From contig SCHM01000008.1 in NCBI GenBank assembly GCA_004123355.1, positions 119,501 to 183,500 on the forward strand: a stretch of DNA of 64,000 nucleotides, in the 5' to 3' direction. The translations under genes were made by a program, and so were the position numbers. The notes under the pieces were generated by a model. The model was not told the DNA's origin. It ran no database searches and saw only the letters and a program-made list of their open reading frames with translations. Source of the DNA: Amphirosellinia nigrospora. Its lineage: Eukaryota; Ascomycota; Sordariomycetes; Xylariales; Xylariaceae. Shown here in pieces: positions 47,347-57,538 of the stretch (position 1 is its first letter; the number at the start of each line of letters is the position of its first letter).

Positions 47347-48102
47347 CTTGTGATGCTGGAGGTTATGAAGGATCGGTGATGCCTGTTACCCTCGTGGTTT
47401 GCTGAGGGCCATTGGCAGGCTATTCTAGCATGAATGGATTCGTAAAAAAAACCAGGAATAAAATAAAAATGGGTTGCTACGTGTTTACATGGCAATATCA
47501 AGATTTATGGCACGCCATTACAATGCATTGTGGTTCGATGTGAGAAAGCTGGAACTCGCGGCAATATGTTACCACCATCACATGAGCCGAGGATGTCCCC
47601 GCATTTTGCCCGTCACTCGAAGTACATCAGGTTTACTTTACATAACGTAAGTAGTTGGCGATTCGGTATCAATTTAGGCAGTTATTGTCTTATGAGTGCC
47701 CGGGGTTTCTCGCTCTTGGGCTCTAGTCTCCATCTCTACAAATTTCACGAATAAATCACGACTGATAACCCCAATGACAATGACTGTGTTGGTAGTGTAA
47801 CCCAGATACTTGTCGCCGCCACTAGCAGCTCTCCCCTGTCGAAACCGCCGCGGCGGCATTGCGGGGTACATGGCGTTCCCTTGTAGCTTGATACATAGTG
47901 CGGTGTTAGGGTGTCAATCGAAGCAATAGGGTATGAGGCTTTAATGCAAGTGCTTATATTTAGGTTTTGTTGTATGTCCTGAACCGTGTAAAAGTGAGCC
48001 TTATGTTGTGCTACTCTGTGGTGGTGAACCTGTTATGGGCTTGAGACATTTCCAGATGTATAATCGTGTAGCATTACAGGTCCCTCTATGAAATCCATTG
48101 AT
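47347..48102. other. intergenic, no gene seen
   Basis: 5' flank of the FAD dehydrogenase and 3' flank of the hydroxyacid dehydrogenase; only short frames. Confidence 0.5.
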
Positions 48103-49642
48103 CTAATAGCCCCTCTTTCTACTAACTTGATTCATAAACTCGGTCTTGCCCTCACTCAGCTTCTCAAGATTGATATCCAAAATCTCCAACAGGCGCGGAT
48201 AGTAGCTCTTCGTATGCCCGCTCACATGCGGCGTGATGATGACATTCTTCGTCTTCCACAGGGGTGATCCTTCGGCAAGGGTTCCGGATCCGTGACATCG
48301 AGCGCAGCGCCGCGGATCCAGCCCTCGTCGAGCGCGGTAACCAAGTCGTCGGTCACAATCGTGGCACCGCGTCCGATATTCGAGACATACGTCTTCCTCT
48401 CGGCTAGCAGCTTGAACTGCGCCGCGCCCAGCATACCCGTCGTCTCTGGAGTGAGCGGAACCGCTACCACGAGGAGGTCGAGCCCGCTGCTGAGAAACTC
48501 GTTTTGCTCCGCCGCCGTGGTCCCCGAGAACCATCGTGTCGGCAACGTCCCGTCCGGATCTCCCAGCCCGGGCGGGTGGTATGAGTGGTCACGCCGGGAC
48601 TCTGGGGTCGGCTTCGGCCGGTTCGTGTATGCGTAGACTTCCATGCCCATCGCGGTTGCGACGCGCGCTATCTGCCGGCCTATACTACCATATCCAAGGA
48701 TGCCACTGGAGGACGTTAGAATCGCCTTGCTTAGCTGATTGAGCTTTCACGTATTGTCTTTCCCCTCAAAATAGATGATTGATCCTTAATTTCTAGATAA
48801 GATAAGTGGATCATGATTTCACCTAACTTACACTCTTTGGGTGACGGCGTCCTGTATAGTCATATCGCCGTATACGCGATCCCATTTACCATCTCGCATG
48901 TTATCGAGGTAACGCGGGACTAGATTGAGAATAGATACCAGAGGTTAGATTGCATTTAGAGTAAGCATACACTGATTTCAGTGCGCCAGTATGAAGATGA
49001 GAGAAACTCACTGTGGTGTTGATGAGCAAGGTAGGTACATATCACCCATTCGGAGATGGGTGGTCTGTTTGCGAGTATAGTTAGCCTCGACTATATCGAA
49101 AAGGATGTATATAAAATGCTCTCCTCGCCCTTCCCCCTCCCTCTTTTTAGCATCTTGTTCTACACATGCCTGTCTTCTCAGAGCGCGCAACGGCCTCGAC
49201 TGCAAAGCCGCCCCTCGCCTTTCTCGAGAAAACAAATGATACAAGCAGCACGACCAGGCCCGAATCCTTACCCAGCAACACCGTTCGCTGTGCAAAACGG
49301 AATCTTGGTGTCCTTGAAAAGCGGTCTCTCGAGGACGTAGTTAGCGCCCGCACTCTGTAATTGCACGAGCTGCATCTTGGGGGCCTGCTCGACGGTTGGC
49401 AGTCGGGACCAGTGACGAGAATCGTGACCGTGGCCCAGTCCTCATCATTCAGGAGCAAGGGCTTGTCGCGTCCTTCCATGGGTTGACGCGCGACTGAACG
49501 ACCTCCAATCCTGGTACTTTCTGCTCAGGTGCTCTCGGTATCCCTCCGGCAGGTCCGCATCTGTCACGATCAGGAGTTTATGACCTGTGAGGTCCTTGTT
49601 CACTTCCGCCATGTCAGAGCTGATGGGAACAATTTTGCCCAT
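48103..49642 (-). CDS. D-isomer-specific 2-hydroxyacid dehydrogenase, frameshifted
   Basis: Exons read 49642-49272, 49064-49012, 48919-48832 and 48705-48103; splice phases agree. Order: KLLIVTDADLPEGYREHL, QLQSAGANYVLERPLFKD, PISEWVICTYLAHQHH, RYLDNMRDGKWDR, NAD-binding GILGYGSIGRQIARV, DLLVVAVPLTPETTGMLGA, SNIGRGATIVTDDLV with the catalytic Arg, ALDVTDPEPLP with the Glu, and ITPHVSGHT with the His. The family reduces 2-keto acids such as glyoxylate or hydroxypyruvate with NAD(P)H in the cytosol; the true substrate is not shown. About four one-base deletions occur (for example near 48265 in a C run and near 49410). All catalytic residues are kept. Confidence 0.8.
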
Positions 49643-50143
49643 AATCTATTCTTTTCGGGTCTGTTCTGCTTCGTTTACACGAATTCCAGGTCGTTTCTTT
49701 CTCGCTCACTTTGGTCGAGTTACGTCCTATTCGGTATATGTCAGCACTTAGAAACGATCATATAGCAGGTACCTGTAGGTACTTGCTAGGGGTAATGAGA
49801 TCTAGGCTAAACCACTAACCGAAGATTCTGTGCGGAGCTCTATAAAAGCCGTTATATCCGCCTGTGCTACCTGTCCAGCGCAAGATACTGTACTGGAAGG
49901 CGAGACGCAGACAATGCTATATTTTGCTTGGCAATGGCGAAGGTGACAGACGAATGAAGAGAGTAGGAGGTACCTAAGGTACCTAACACTGTCCCTACTA
50001 AGTAGGTAGGTTTAACATAGATAAAGAGGTATTGTCATAATCTATCAGACTCAAAAGCTTCTACTGCGTGCCAACAAACCGATTCTAGTAGCGACATCCC
50101 CAATTGCGCAACCGACCAGCGTAGATTGCGCCATCGAACCTAA
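49643..50143. other. intergenic with TAGGTACC words
   Basis: No gene. AGGTACCTGTAGGTAC at about 49769 and GGTACCTAAGGTACCTAAC at about 49972 are members of the dispersed palindromic word family also seen at 39.5 and 56.6 kb. Confidence 0.5.
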
Positions 50144-51174
50144 TCACACGCCGTCCAGTGCTTCCCGCTCAACATTATTAGCATCCTGCCACTCAGCGAC
50201 CTTGTCCCAATTCCTGCATTTATGATGCACGTTAAAGTCAGCCTTCTGTCCAAAGTCATTGCTGTCGTCCACCTCGATAAGCAACGGCGTCAAGTCGGCA
50301 TTGCACATGAGTTGGAGACGAAGTGCCTCGATGCAGTGATCGACGTGCATGCGATCGGTGACGCTGGCGACGTCCGTCACGTTCAGGTCGACTATGCCTT
50401 GGCCATCCCCAGACATCCATTCTAACATGTGTGTTGCGTAGTAGTCTTTCCAGGTATACTGCCGTATTTGGTTCTTGGGGTACGTGGTTAGTACTAGACG
50501 GCAAAGGAGTAGCATAGGGCATTGGCGTACCAAACAGTGGATTTGATGAAGACCTCCAGCACGCAGAATAGCCGCGGGTTGGGTCTTTATGCACATGTTT
50601 GAGTCTCTCCGTTGACTTGTTCAACCTTGACGGGCCATCAAGAGGTAGCTCTATGGTGCCTCCTATCACCATGTTAGCGCCGCCAACAAGGTACGGCTGA
50701 GTTGTGAAGAGTCTTCTCACGGCTCCATAGGTCATTCCATCTTTCTTCAAGCTCTGGGGTGGGATGGCCTGTATATTCTGATCTGCCTCCGAACTCATTC
50801 TGGAAGTTTGTGTCATAGTACTCGACGATACCAGCATCGACGGCGGGAGCTAAAGCGGCTCATTAGTAGGCGCTTTATTTTGGAAACATGGCCGTTTACA
50901 TACAATATGGACTGAGGAGACTCGCGCATTGAAGCTCACTAGGATGCCACAAATACTGATGCAGATACAGCCCGAAATTTAACAATGCTAGGAACCAAGG
51001 AATAATGATGGAAAAGTGAGGAATGTCCCGAAGTCCAGGCCTGGGGTCCGATGAGATCCCTTCGAAGAGTTTATCATCAATAAAGCCGCGATGCTCTTCA
51101 TCTGAGTGAGGCGATTCGCTCCGTGAGGTAAGAGGGGAATAGGCAGAACCGAAGATCTTCAACATGGTGGGCAT
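50144..51174 (-). CDS. UstY-like (DUF3328) oxidative cyclase of a RiPP locus
   Basis: Exons read 51174-50904, 50849-50721, 50662-50531 and 50473-50144, with clean introns (GTATGT, GTGAGA and GTACGC donors, CTAAC-type branches). Residues about 50-75 form one membrane helix (FSIIIPWFLALLNFGLYL). Then come DAGIVEYYDTNFQNEF, GTIELPLDGPSRLNKS, the first HxxHC motif (HQIHCLNQIRQYTWKDYY) and the second (HVDHCIEALRLQLMCNADL). DUF3328 proteins such as UstYa form ether or C-C crosslinks on Tyr/Phe-containing peptides in the secretory route. Exon 3 lacks two single bases just before HQIHC (a GG and a CC each read one base short). It is divergent to the peptide precursor gene at 52244, 1.07 kb away. Confidence 0.8.
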
Positions 51175-52243
51175 TCATGAATACCTTACATGATTAATCA
51201 CTCCAAAAGAACGACAATAAGTTATATTCCCGTTCTCGGATCAAGTCTACCTATGCCCCTCGCATACTGCTAACCACTTCACTCAGCTTCACTCGTTCAA
51301 AATGTCTCGTATGATACCAAATACAAATATCCAAGCGCCAAATGCAAGCGATTAACCACTAACGCGGGGTACAAGATGTGGCTTTGGCTTATCAAATATT
51401 TTGATAGAATTGGTAGCGGTGAAGCTCCCCGCATCACCGTTCTGATAGTAACAGTAAGACGTTTTCCTGCTTCTCACCAGCTGAGCTATACAAACCATAG
51501 ACCATTCGCTCTCCGAACACTATCCCAGGTCTAGCGGCTGAACAGTCCCCGGATTTCGGCAGGATGGGAAATCCATCAGCTTCCCATTGGTTCAGCTGGA
51601 TGGTCTGGACCTGTAGTGATAGTATCGTCCGGTGGAATGAAATTCCGTCTCATGCACTATTGGCTCAGTTCCTACTTATGATAACCTCACTTCTATTACG
51701 CATGGATTTGAAGCTATACAACCTCGATATGTCATGCCTGCAGATGCATCTGGGTTTCTAGAACCACATGGATCGCCTACATGGATAAAAAACACGCGAG
51801 GATTGATACTCACTATTTCTCATTCAAAGGGTTGCTTCTCACGTGTCACGCCATGTGCCGTGAGGCTTGCTCTAGTGTGATGCCGTATCGCAAAACTCAA
51901 ATTCTTGAACGCAATAACTTGGTTCTGCGTGATAATTCAGGTCACAATGATTAGACCTTCCGTTTTCATTGTTGCTTCAATCTAGACCCAGCGACTTGTT
52001 ACTGCCTTTATGATAGTTAGTCTATCGACGGCCATCGCGCATGCATTCATAAGATTGCCAAGCCATCGCGGACCGTTGAAGACAGAATTAACTCGAACAT
52101 GGCTAGCTAATACTTCATAAAATGAAATGCGAATCTCCGGTTATAAGAAGAGCTGACACACCTCTCCTAGCGACAGCTTTCATATTAGCCATAGCAGAAT
52201 AGGACGATACGTCTCAATCATCATCGACTCAACTACATCCATC
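51175..52243. promoter_or_regulatory. shared divergent promoter region of the UstY-like and precursor genes
   Basis: A 1.07 kb region between two divergent genes, without a supported gene. CGGATTTCGG near 51550 is a direct CGG pair of the kind Zn2Cys6 regulators bind, but one site is weak evidence. ACAACTACATCCATCATGC-type context precedes the precursor start. Confidence 0.4.
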
Positions 52244-53073
52244 ATGCTATCTGCTTCAATCAAGAACATTCTTCTGTTAGCCTTTGCTGGCTCAGCTATC
52301 GCACTCCCTGTTGGTAATTCCAATGCTGGTAAGATATCTATATCCCTTTCATTATTCGCTCGTAGCTCTTGCCAGGAGCAGAAGATCAAATTACGCTAAC
52401 AGGCTATTTCATCGACCAGACAAGCGTGACCCTAATAAAGAGTAAGTTATCCGAAGTCTTCCTTTCGACTCTCTACATCTAGTTTACTCGTATACTTGAC
52501 ATGCATGAACTGACTCGTTCGCATTAGTGTGGTATAAGCTTCAAGTATCCCATATTCAAGGCTAGCGAGGCAGGCGGTGTTGAGAAACGCGGGAATGAGG
52601 CTATTAGTTTCAAATACCCCATCTTCAAGGCGACAGAGGGGACTGGCAAAGACGAAGTCGAGAAGGGAAAGGACGCCATCTCGTTTAAGTATCCCATCTT
52701 CAAGGCGACCGAGAGAGCGGTCGAAGGCGAGGTCGAGAAACGCGCCGGTAACCCTAAGCAAGAGTGAGATCCTCTCTCATAATTCCTTGCTCTTGCTTAT
52801 CTCTACGTTACTGATCCCCTCCATTAGTATAACTTTTAAGTATCCTTTCAAAGCCAACGAGCGTGCAGCCGAGAAACGCGCCAGCGACCCTAAGCAAGAG
52901 TAAGATCCTCTCTAATAACTTCTGGCTCTTGCTATCTCTGCACTACTAATCCCCTTCATATAACCTTCAAGTATCCCTTCAAAGCGAACGAGCGCGCAGC
53001 TGAGAAACGCGAGCCCAAGGGTCCCTACGCAGACGTCATCGCTGCCGCAGATCCAAAGGATATCTTGGGATAA
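52244..53073 (+). CDS. secreted RiPP precursor with five tandem core repeats and Kex2 sites
   Basis: The start at 52244 gives a signal peptide (SIKNILLLAFAGSAIALP). Likely exons are 52244-52328, 52403-52441, 52528-52763, 52828-52899 and about 52959-53073. Exon 3 holds three copies of ISFKYPIFKA; exon 4 and the last exon each hold one ITFKYPFKA. KR pairs (VEKR, AEKR) follow cores 1, 3, 4 and 5; after core 2 the pair has become KG. Another KR lies in exon 2. This is the layout of dikaritin/ustiloxin- and epichloecyclin-type precursors, cut by Kex2 and cyclised by UstY proteins. Damage: one base is missing in exon 2 and one at the start of exon 3, and the last intron lacks its AG acceptor. The tail ends DVIAAADPKDILG. 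Confidence 0.75.
52532..53012 (+). repeat. five-copy core-peptide repeat, partly with its own introns
   Basis: Repeat units start near 52532, 52598, 52677, 52829 and 52960. Units 4 and 5 were copied together with the intron before them. The introns at 52764 and 52900 share GATCCTCTCT.ATAA, GCTCTTGCT, ATCTCT and TAATCCCCT-like words, and both are followed by TATAAC[CT]TT.AAGTATCC. Confidence 0.8.
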
Positions 53074-53370
53074 GGGAAGAAGTCGATAGGTCCCTGTTCT
53101 CCGTCGCTTTCAGTCTTTGCCGACAAGGGCTACCAAGTTTTTATGAAAGGCGTATTGCGGAGTCAACCCGGGAATGGAGGGGCGGTAAACTATCGAGTAT
53201 GCTTGATACATGGCGGGACGGTCACTATTGGCGCTATTTGGTCGAGCATGATCTACTTATCATGACTTGTGACTAGACGCGATATGATAGCCTAGATACA
53301 TAAAGGGGGTCACTGGGTAGGTAGACTATGAACTACTATCGAGATGCAGTCTCAGCATAGCCATAACCCC
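53074..53370. other. spacer between convergent precursor and carboxypeptidase genes
   Basis: No gene seen; 3' flanks of the two genes. Confidence 0.5.
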
Positions 53371-55115
53371 TTAGAAGTTGGCCCACAAGTATTTCTGACC
53401 CGCCAAGACTCCTCGCCCGACGCGATAATCTGGCTGGTAGAGTAAAGCCATTGGCGCCTGTGTCTCGGAGCTCGATGCCCAGCTATCCAATACCGGTTAG
53501 TAAACTCTAGTTCTTTACATTTCCCAATCCAACATGAAAAAAAAAAAAAACACTTACGCGAGCTCTGCTGGAGTTACATCTGTGAAGTAATCGTTACTGC
53601 CGCCGGCTGTGGCATAGAGCGTGGAACACGTCTGACCCGTGGTGAATTGAGTTCCGTGAACCTTGGCAATGGCCGCTCCGGTGTTCTTGGCCAAGGTGTT
53701 TTGCTTGGACTGGTTGGGCGCTTGTGCCGAGCACGAGTAACCGTAAGGGGTCAGAATGTATTGACCGTAGCTGTGCCAGTCAATGTAGAGCTTGATGCCT
53801 TTTCCGGCCCCCAATTTATCTCCGAAAGCTAGGTAGAAACTCTGTTAGCTTTCTTGAAAGTTTTTTTTAGTAGCACTTACTGCGGATTCCGGTGTTCTCT
53901 GGAGTATCGCCTGCGGCCACTCCACGGTAACTGCACTCGTTAGTTAGCCATTTGTTATTTACCTTGCGAAAGGGAGGTTCGAGAGCATATATTGATAGCG
54001 TTCGTGTGATGACAACGTGTGGAATTCAGATTGTTTTACAAGAAAAGGTAGCTTACGTCTCTGGAAATCGAGTCAGCAAAATCTAAACAATGGGCAAGGC
54101 GTGATCGCAGGAAAGACTTGGGGAGTAGCAGGGGAACTTACCTGAGCCTTGGGCTCGTTGAAGATCCTTCGCCATCCCACTTGTAAGGCCAGTTTCGGTT
54201 GATGTCTGTACCAACAGCATGGTGCCAGAGCGTGTCTGTCGATTTTTACGCCACAAGCGAGTCGAGGTCTGGGTGTAGAGGAATCCTGTTGATTTGGCAT
54301 GTAAGCATTGAGCTGCACACTTTAAGTATCGCCAGACCTACCATCTGGGTTGACAATTGGCAGGATGTAAAAGTCATAGTTGTCCAAGACAGCCTTAACC
54401 GCAGTATCGTTGCTATAGTTGTTAATCAGTTGATACGTGATGTATTCAACGGTCATGGAAGTGATCCATTCTCGGGCGTGGACATTGCCGTGGTAATAGA
54501 TAGCTGGCTTCGACCCCTTCCCGCCAGTTCCCCAGAGGTGAATACCCTGAATAGTTCTCCCCTCGAAAGACGTGCCGGCCGTGATCAGCTCCGAGTTAGA
54601 AGGGAATGCGGCTTGCAAACTCTGCAAAAATGTCAAGTGGTCTGCGTATGGGTGATATGCGCTGAACCACGAGAAGCTTGGTAAAGCGGCGGCCGCCTTG
54701 GATTTGGCGCCTGGCACACTCGGCTCCAGACCTACGTTTCAATTAGTTCTCTCGGTGCAGCTAGTGATGTCGTATTGTTTCAATTCACCTGGAATGGCTG
54801 CAGCTCCCCTTCTAAGGCAATGTCTGCGCCAAGATCTTCTGACAGTGTTTCGGCGTTGTAGTTAAGAGCACTAAATGCGTCGAGGCTCTCTGGAGGAACA
54901 GCAACATCGAAATGCTGGCTATCGATATGCCCGTGGTTGCAAGAGAGTTCGATTGCGGACAAGGACTCAAGCTGGGCCTCGAGTTGTGCCACGTCGACGT
55001 CAGTCACAACGCGGAACACTTTGTAGCCATGGTAGTCCTCGCGACCCTGCTTGTCGACCCGGACACCAGCAACAACCAGAGGTGCAATGGAAAGAACTGC
55101 ACGAAGGAACCTCAT
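53371..55115 (-). CDS. secreted M14 metallocarboxypeptidase (carboxypeptidase A/B type)
   Basis: The start at 55115 gives a signal peptide ([18 protein letters not shown]) and a propeptide of about 90 residues. The mature part has the zinc ligands in [19 protein letters not shown], the substrate Arg region (RLWRKNR), [10 protein letters not shown], the third zinc ligand in [15 protein letters not shown] with the Tyr, and IELRDTG with the catalytic Glu. It ends near YLWANF and TAA 53373-53371. Introns are at about 54720-54785, 54280-54335, 54140-53940, 53830-53880 and 53480-53560. Three or four single-base deletions break the frame, yet every active-site residue is readable. It removes C-terminal residues outside the cell or in the secretory route. 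Its place beside the precursor gene makes trimming of the peptide after KR cleavage possible; this is inference only. Confidence 0.75.
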
Positions 55116-57538
55116 ATTGTCATGTGTAGGCGTAAGACACTGTGAGAACCGACGATGAAGACGGAGCTAGATAGACGTCTTGCTGTCTGATGCCGTCTCT
55201 TATTATAGGACAGACAAAGACCTCTCTAGTCAGTTGAATTGGCCTTCATAGGGTAGCACTCGTCTTCCGACATACCCATTGGGCAGGTCCGTCCCACAGT
55301 CCATCGCAGATCATGTACGATAAGAAGATGCCTACATTTCTATGCCGTCCCGCGGGGCGACTTATTTTAGGGTTTCTAGGCAACGGTCGCACTTGAAGGT
55401 CTAGCCCTCAATGATACGATAGGCAGCTTGTTCATAGTCACCAAACTCGTCGTTGGGCGTTGTGTGATAATCGGCTCCCTTCACTGTTACGGATCACTGT
55501 ATATTGTTACCGAGTTGACAACATGAGCTGCTCGGTAGGCGAAATGGGCCAAGGCGAGCGCGCCAGACCGGTACCGAATGATACGAACACATACATAGTA
55601 GGCGGCGTCGAGGTAATTAATTTCAGATCACTAAGGTCCACGTATTTTAGCCTGCCGCATCGCTTGGGCGGTTGGGGACAAGCGTGGAGAGGACCACTGC
55701 GAAAGCTTGGCGATGGTGTTTTGAGTAACGTAGGTGATGGCCTGGGTCTCGACTTGGCGATGAGCGTACCCCAACGGGCAGTTCAAAGTATTATGCATCG
55801 CCCTCCAAATGTGCGGCCTTCCCTAATGGGCGTAAGGCGACAGTGTGGCATGCTATTGATCTGCTTCTCGTATGCCGCTATGAGACTTGTCGGTATAGCA
55901 GTGCTACTCAGTATGTGCCAGCTTCCTTCCAGAGACAACCCCCGCCAACTATGGGTACCACGCTATTAAGTAAATCATCAATGAGCGTGACGATAATGCT
56001 GCTTGTGACTACTAGTAGTATCTCGCCATCGTCAGACACAGACGGTTCAGCTATAAAGTCTTGCCTAAATCTGATGAAGGGCAAATGGCGACATTGTGCA
56101 CACATGTTTCCTAAACGACGCTTAGCATTTTTCAGCCTCCCGTCATTGAGATCGTAGACAACATTGTCGGCTGAAGCATAAAGCGGCGGGTAGCAAACTT
56201 CATTTCGTCTTTATAATACGTCACAATGTGCGATCCGGCGAAGTCGGCGCCTATTGACTCGAATTGTTGAGAATCATGGGAATTGAATGGCTTCAAGTTG
56301 CGTTTTAGCCTACGGCCTCATGCCGCGCGCTGTGATAGGCATCGTCTCACCTTCGCTGGCTTGGGGCACTTGAATATACCTAGTATATCGCGACATCGAA
56401 TTGGCTAAGAGGTGCCACATCTAGACAATTAAGGAAAGCAAGGGCACCGAGGGCTTGAGATGATGCGACGAGGAGACGAAATAGTCCGTTTGAAGAGCAC
56501 GGTTGATGAACATTTAGTTGACAGTGAGTGAGTATAAGCCGTGTGAGAAATGATGCGTACATACCCGAATCGAATCACGTCGATCTCCTCAGCTGAAATT
56601 CAGCGCTAAAAAGCTCGATACGACAGCTTAAGCCAGGTAGGTACCTTACTTAGGTAAGTAGGTACCTAGTTAGATCCGGAGGCTGCCGGGGGAGGTCACC
56701 TGTTACTGGGTACGAGCGCTTGGCGGATTTCGGGCACCACAGCCGCTTTTACTCCCGTCGTACCGTATCTGCGCACTGCACTATACCTTGGATACGAACA
56801 AGAGAAGCGACAAAAATTCTCAGGACATAGATCAGATTGCATCCCGATAATCGACCATGATCGGTCACCAGGATACTCTCAGCTTCAACTCTTTCGGTAT
56901 TCGTTCGACCCCTGAACCCCGCGCCAGTCTGAACTCGACAGGTGAAAGACGTCAGGATGCCCGCGCTGCGACGAATACCGTTTCATGAGCCTCGAGGAGC
57001 ACACCAACCGCACACCAACCCTTCTTAACAGGCCCCTTCAAACCCCTATCTCTCCCCGAATCTCTTTAGCGACCTGCAATACGCCCGGCGCCAATACCTG
57101 GTGAACCCATACCTTACCAGTGCACCGGCACGATAGACAAGTTTCGCCCATTATGCGGCCTTGAAACTTTATGGAAACGACTCATTTAGTCCAGGAGCGA
57201 CGGCGGCGCTTCTCAGGGGTCTGGCGCGCAGCCAACAACCAAACCACCGTAGTACATATAGTCTCGCCGCCGAGCGAAGTCGCAAGCAGGTATCGTGATG
57301 CTCGCCTCATCGAAGCACCATCAATCTCTGGCCACTTTGCTGGGCGAAGCTTTCTTCCCTTCCCGTCTCTCGTTCGAGTAGTATTCCATTCATTTACGCT
57401 TCCGCCGGTCGGGATTCTGCTGCTCTGGCTTGTTTTTGGTCTGCTCCGTTCTCTTCGCGATTGAGTTATCATCATCAACATCATTAACATCATCAACACA
57501 TTCTCTCGCTCATACCCGTGCTCTAACCCTGAACGAAG
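55116..57538. other. long intergenic region, one weak coding relic
   Basis: About 2.4 kb without a firm gene. It contains the weak minus-strand relic at 55500-56290, a palindromic TAGGTACC cluster near 56637-56670, and the presumed promoter of the gene at 57539. The latter has several TCATCATCAACATCATTAAC-type repeats just upstream of the start. Confidence 0.5.
55500..56290 (-). pseudogene. possible coding relic, unrecognised
   Basis: Minus-strand frames read QQFESIGADFAGSHIVTYYK, VYDLNDGRLKNAKRRLGN, CRHLPFIRFRQDF, AEPSVSDDGEILLVVTSS and, further on, HRQVETQAITYVTQNTIA with KLSQWSS. They change frame several times. The composition is protein-like, but I know no family and there is no clear start. 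Confidence 0.3.

Noticed and set aside
52447-52761. 104-codon minus-strand frame
   Set aside because: Antisense of the peptide precursor repeats; open because the repeats are periodic.
55460-55969. 169-codon plus-strand frame
   Set aside because: Composition is not protein-like and it overlaps a somewhat better, though weak, minus-strand relic.
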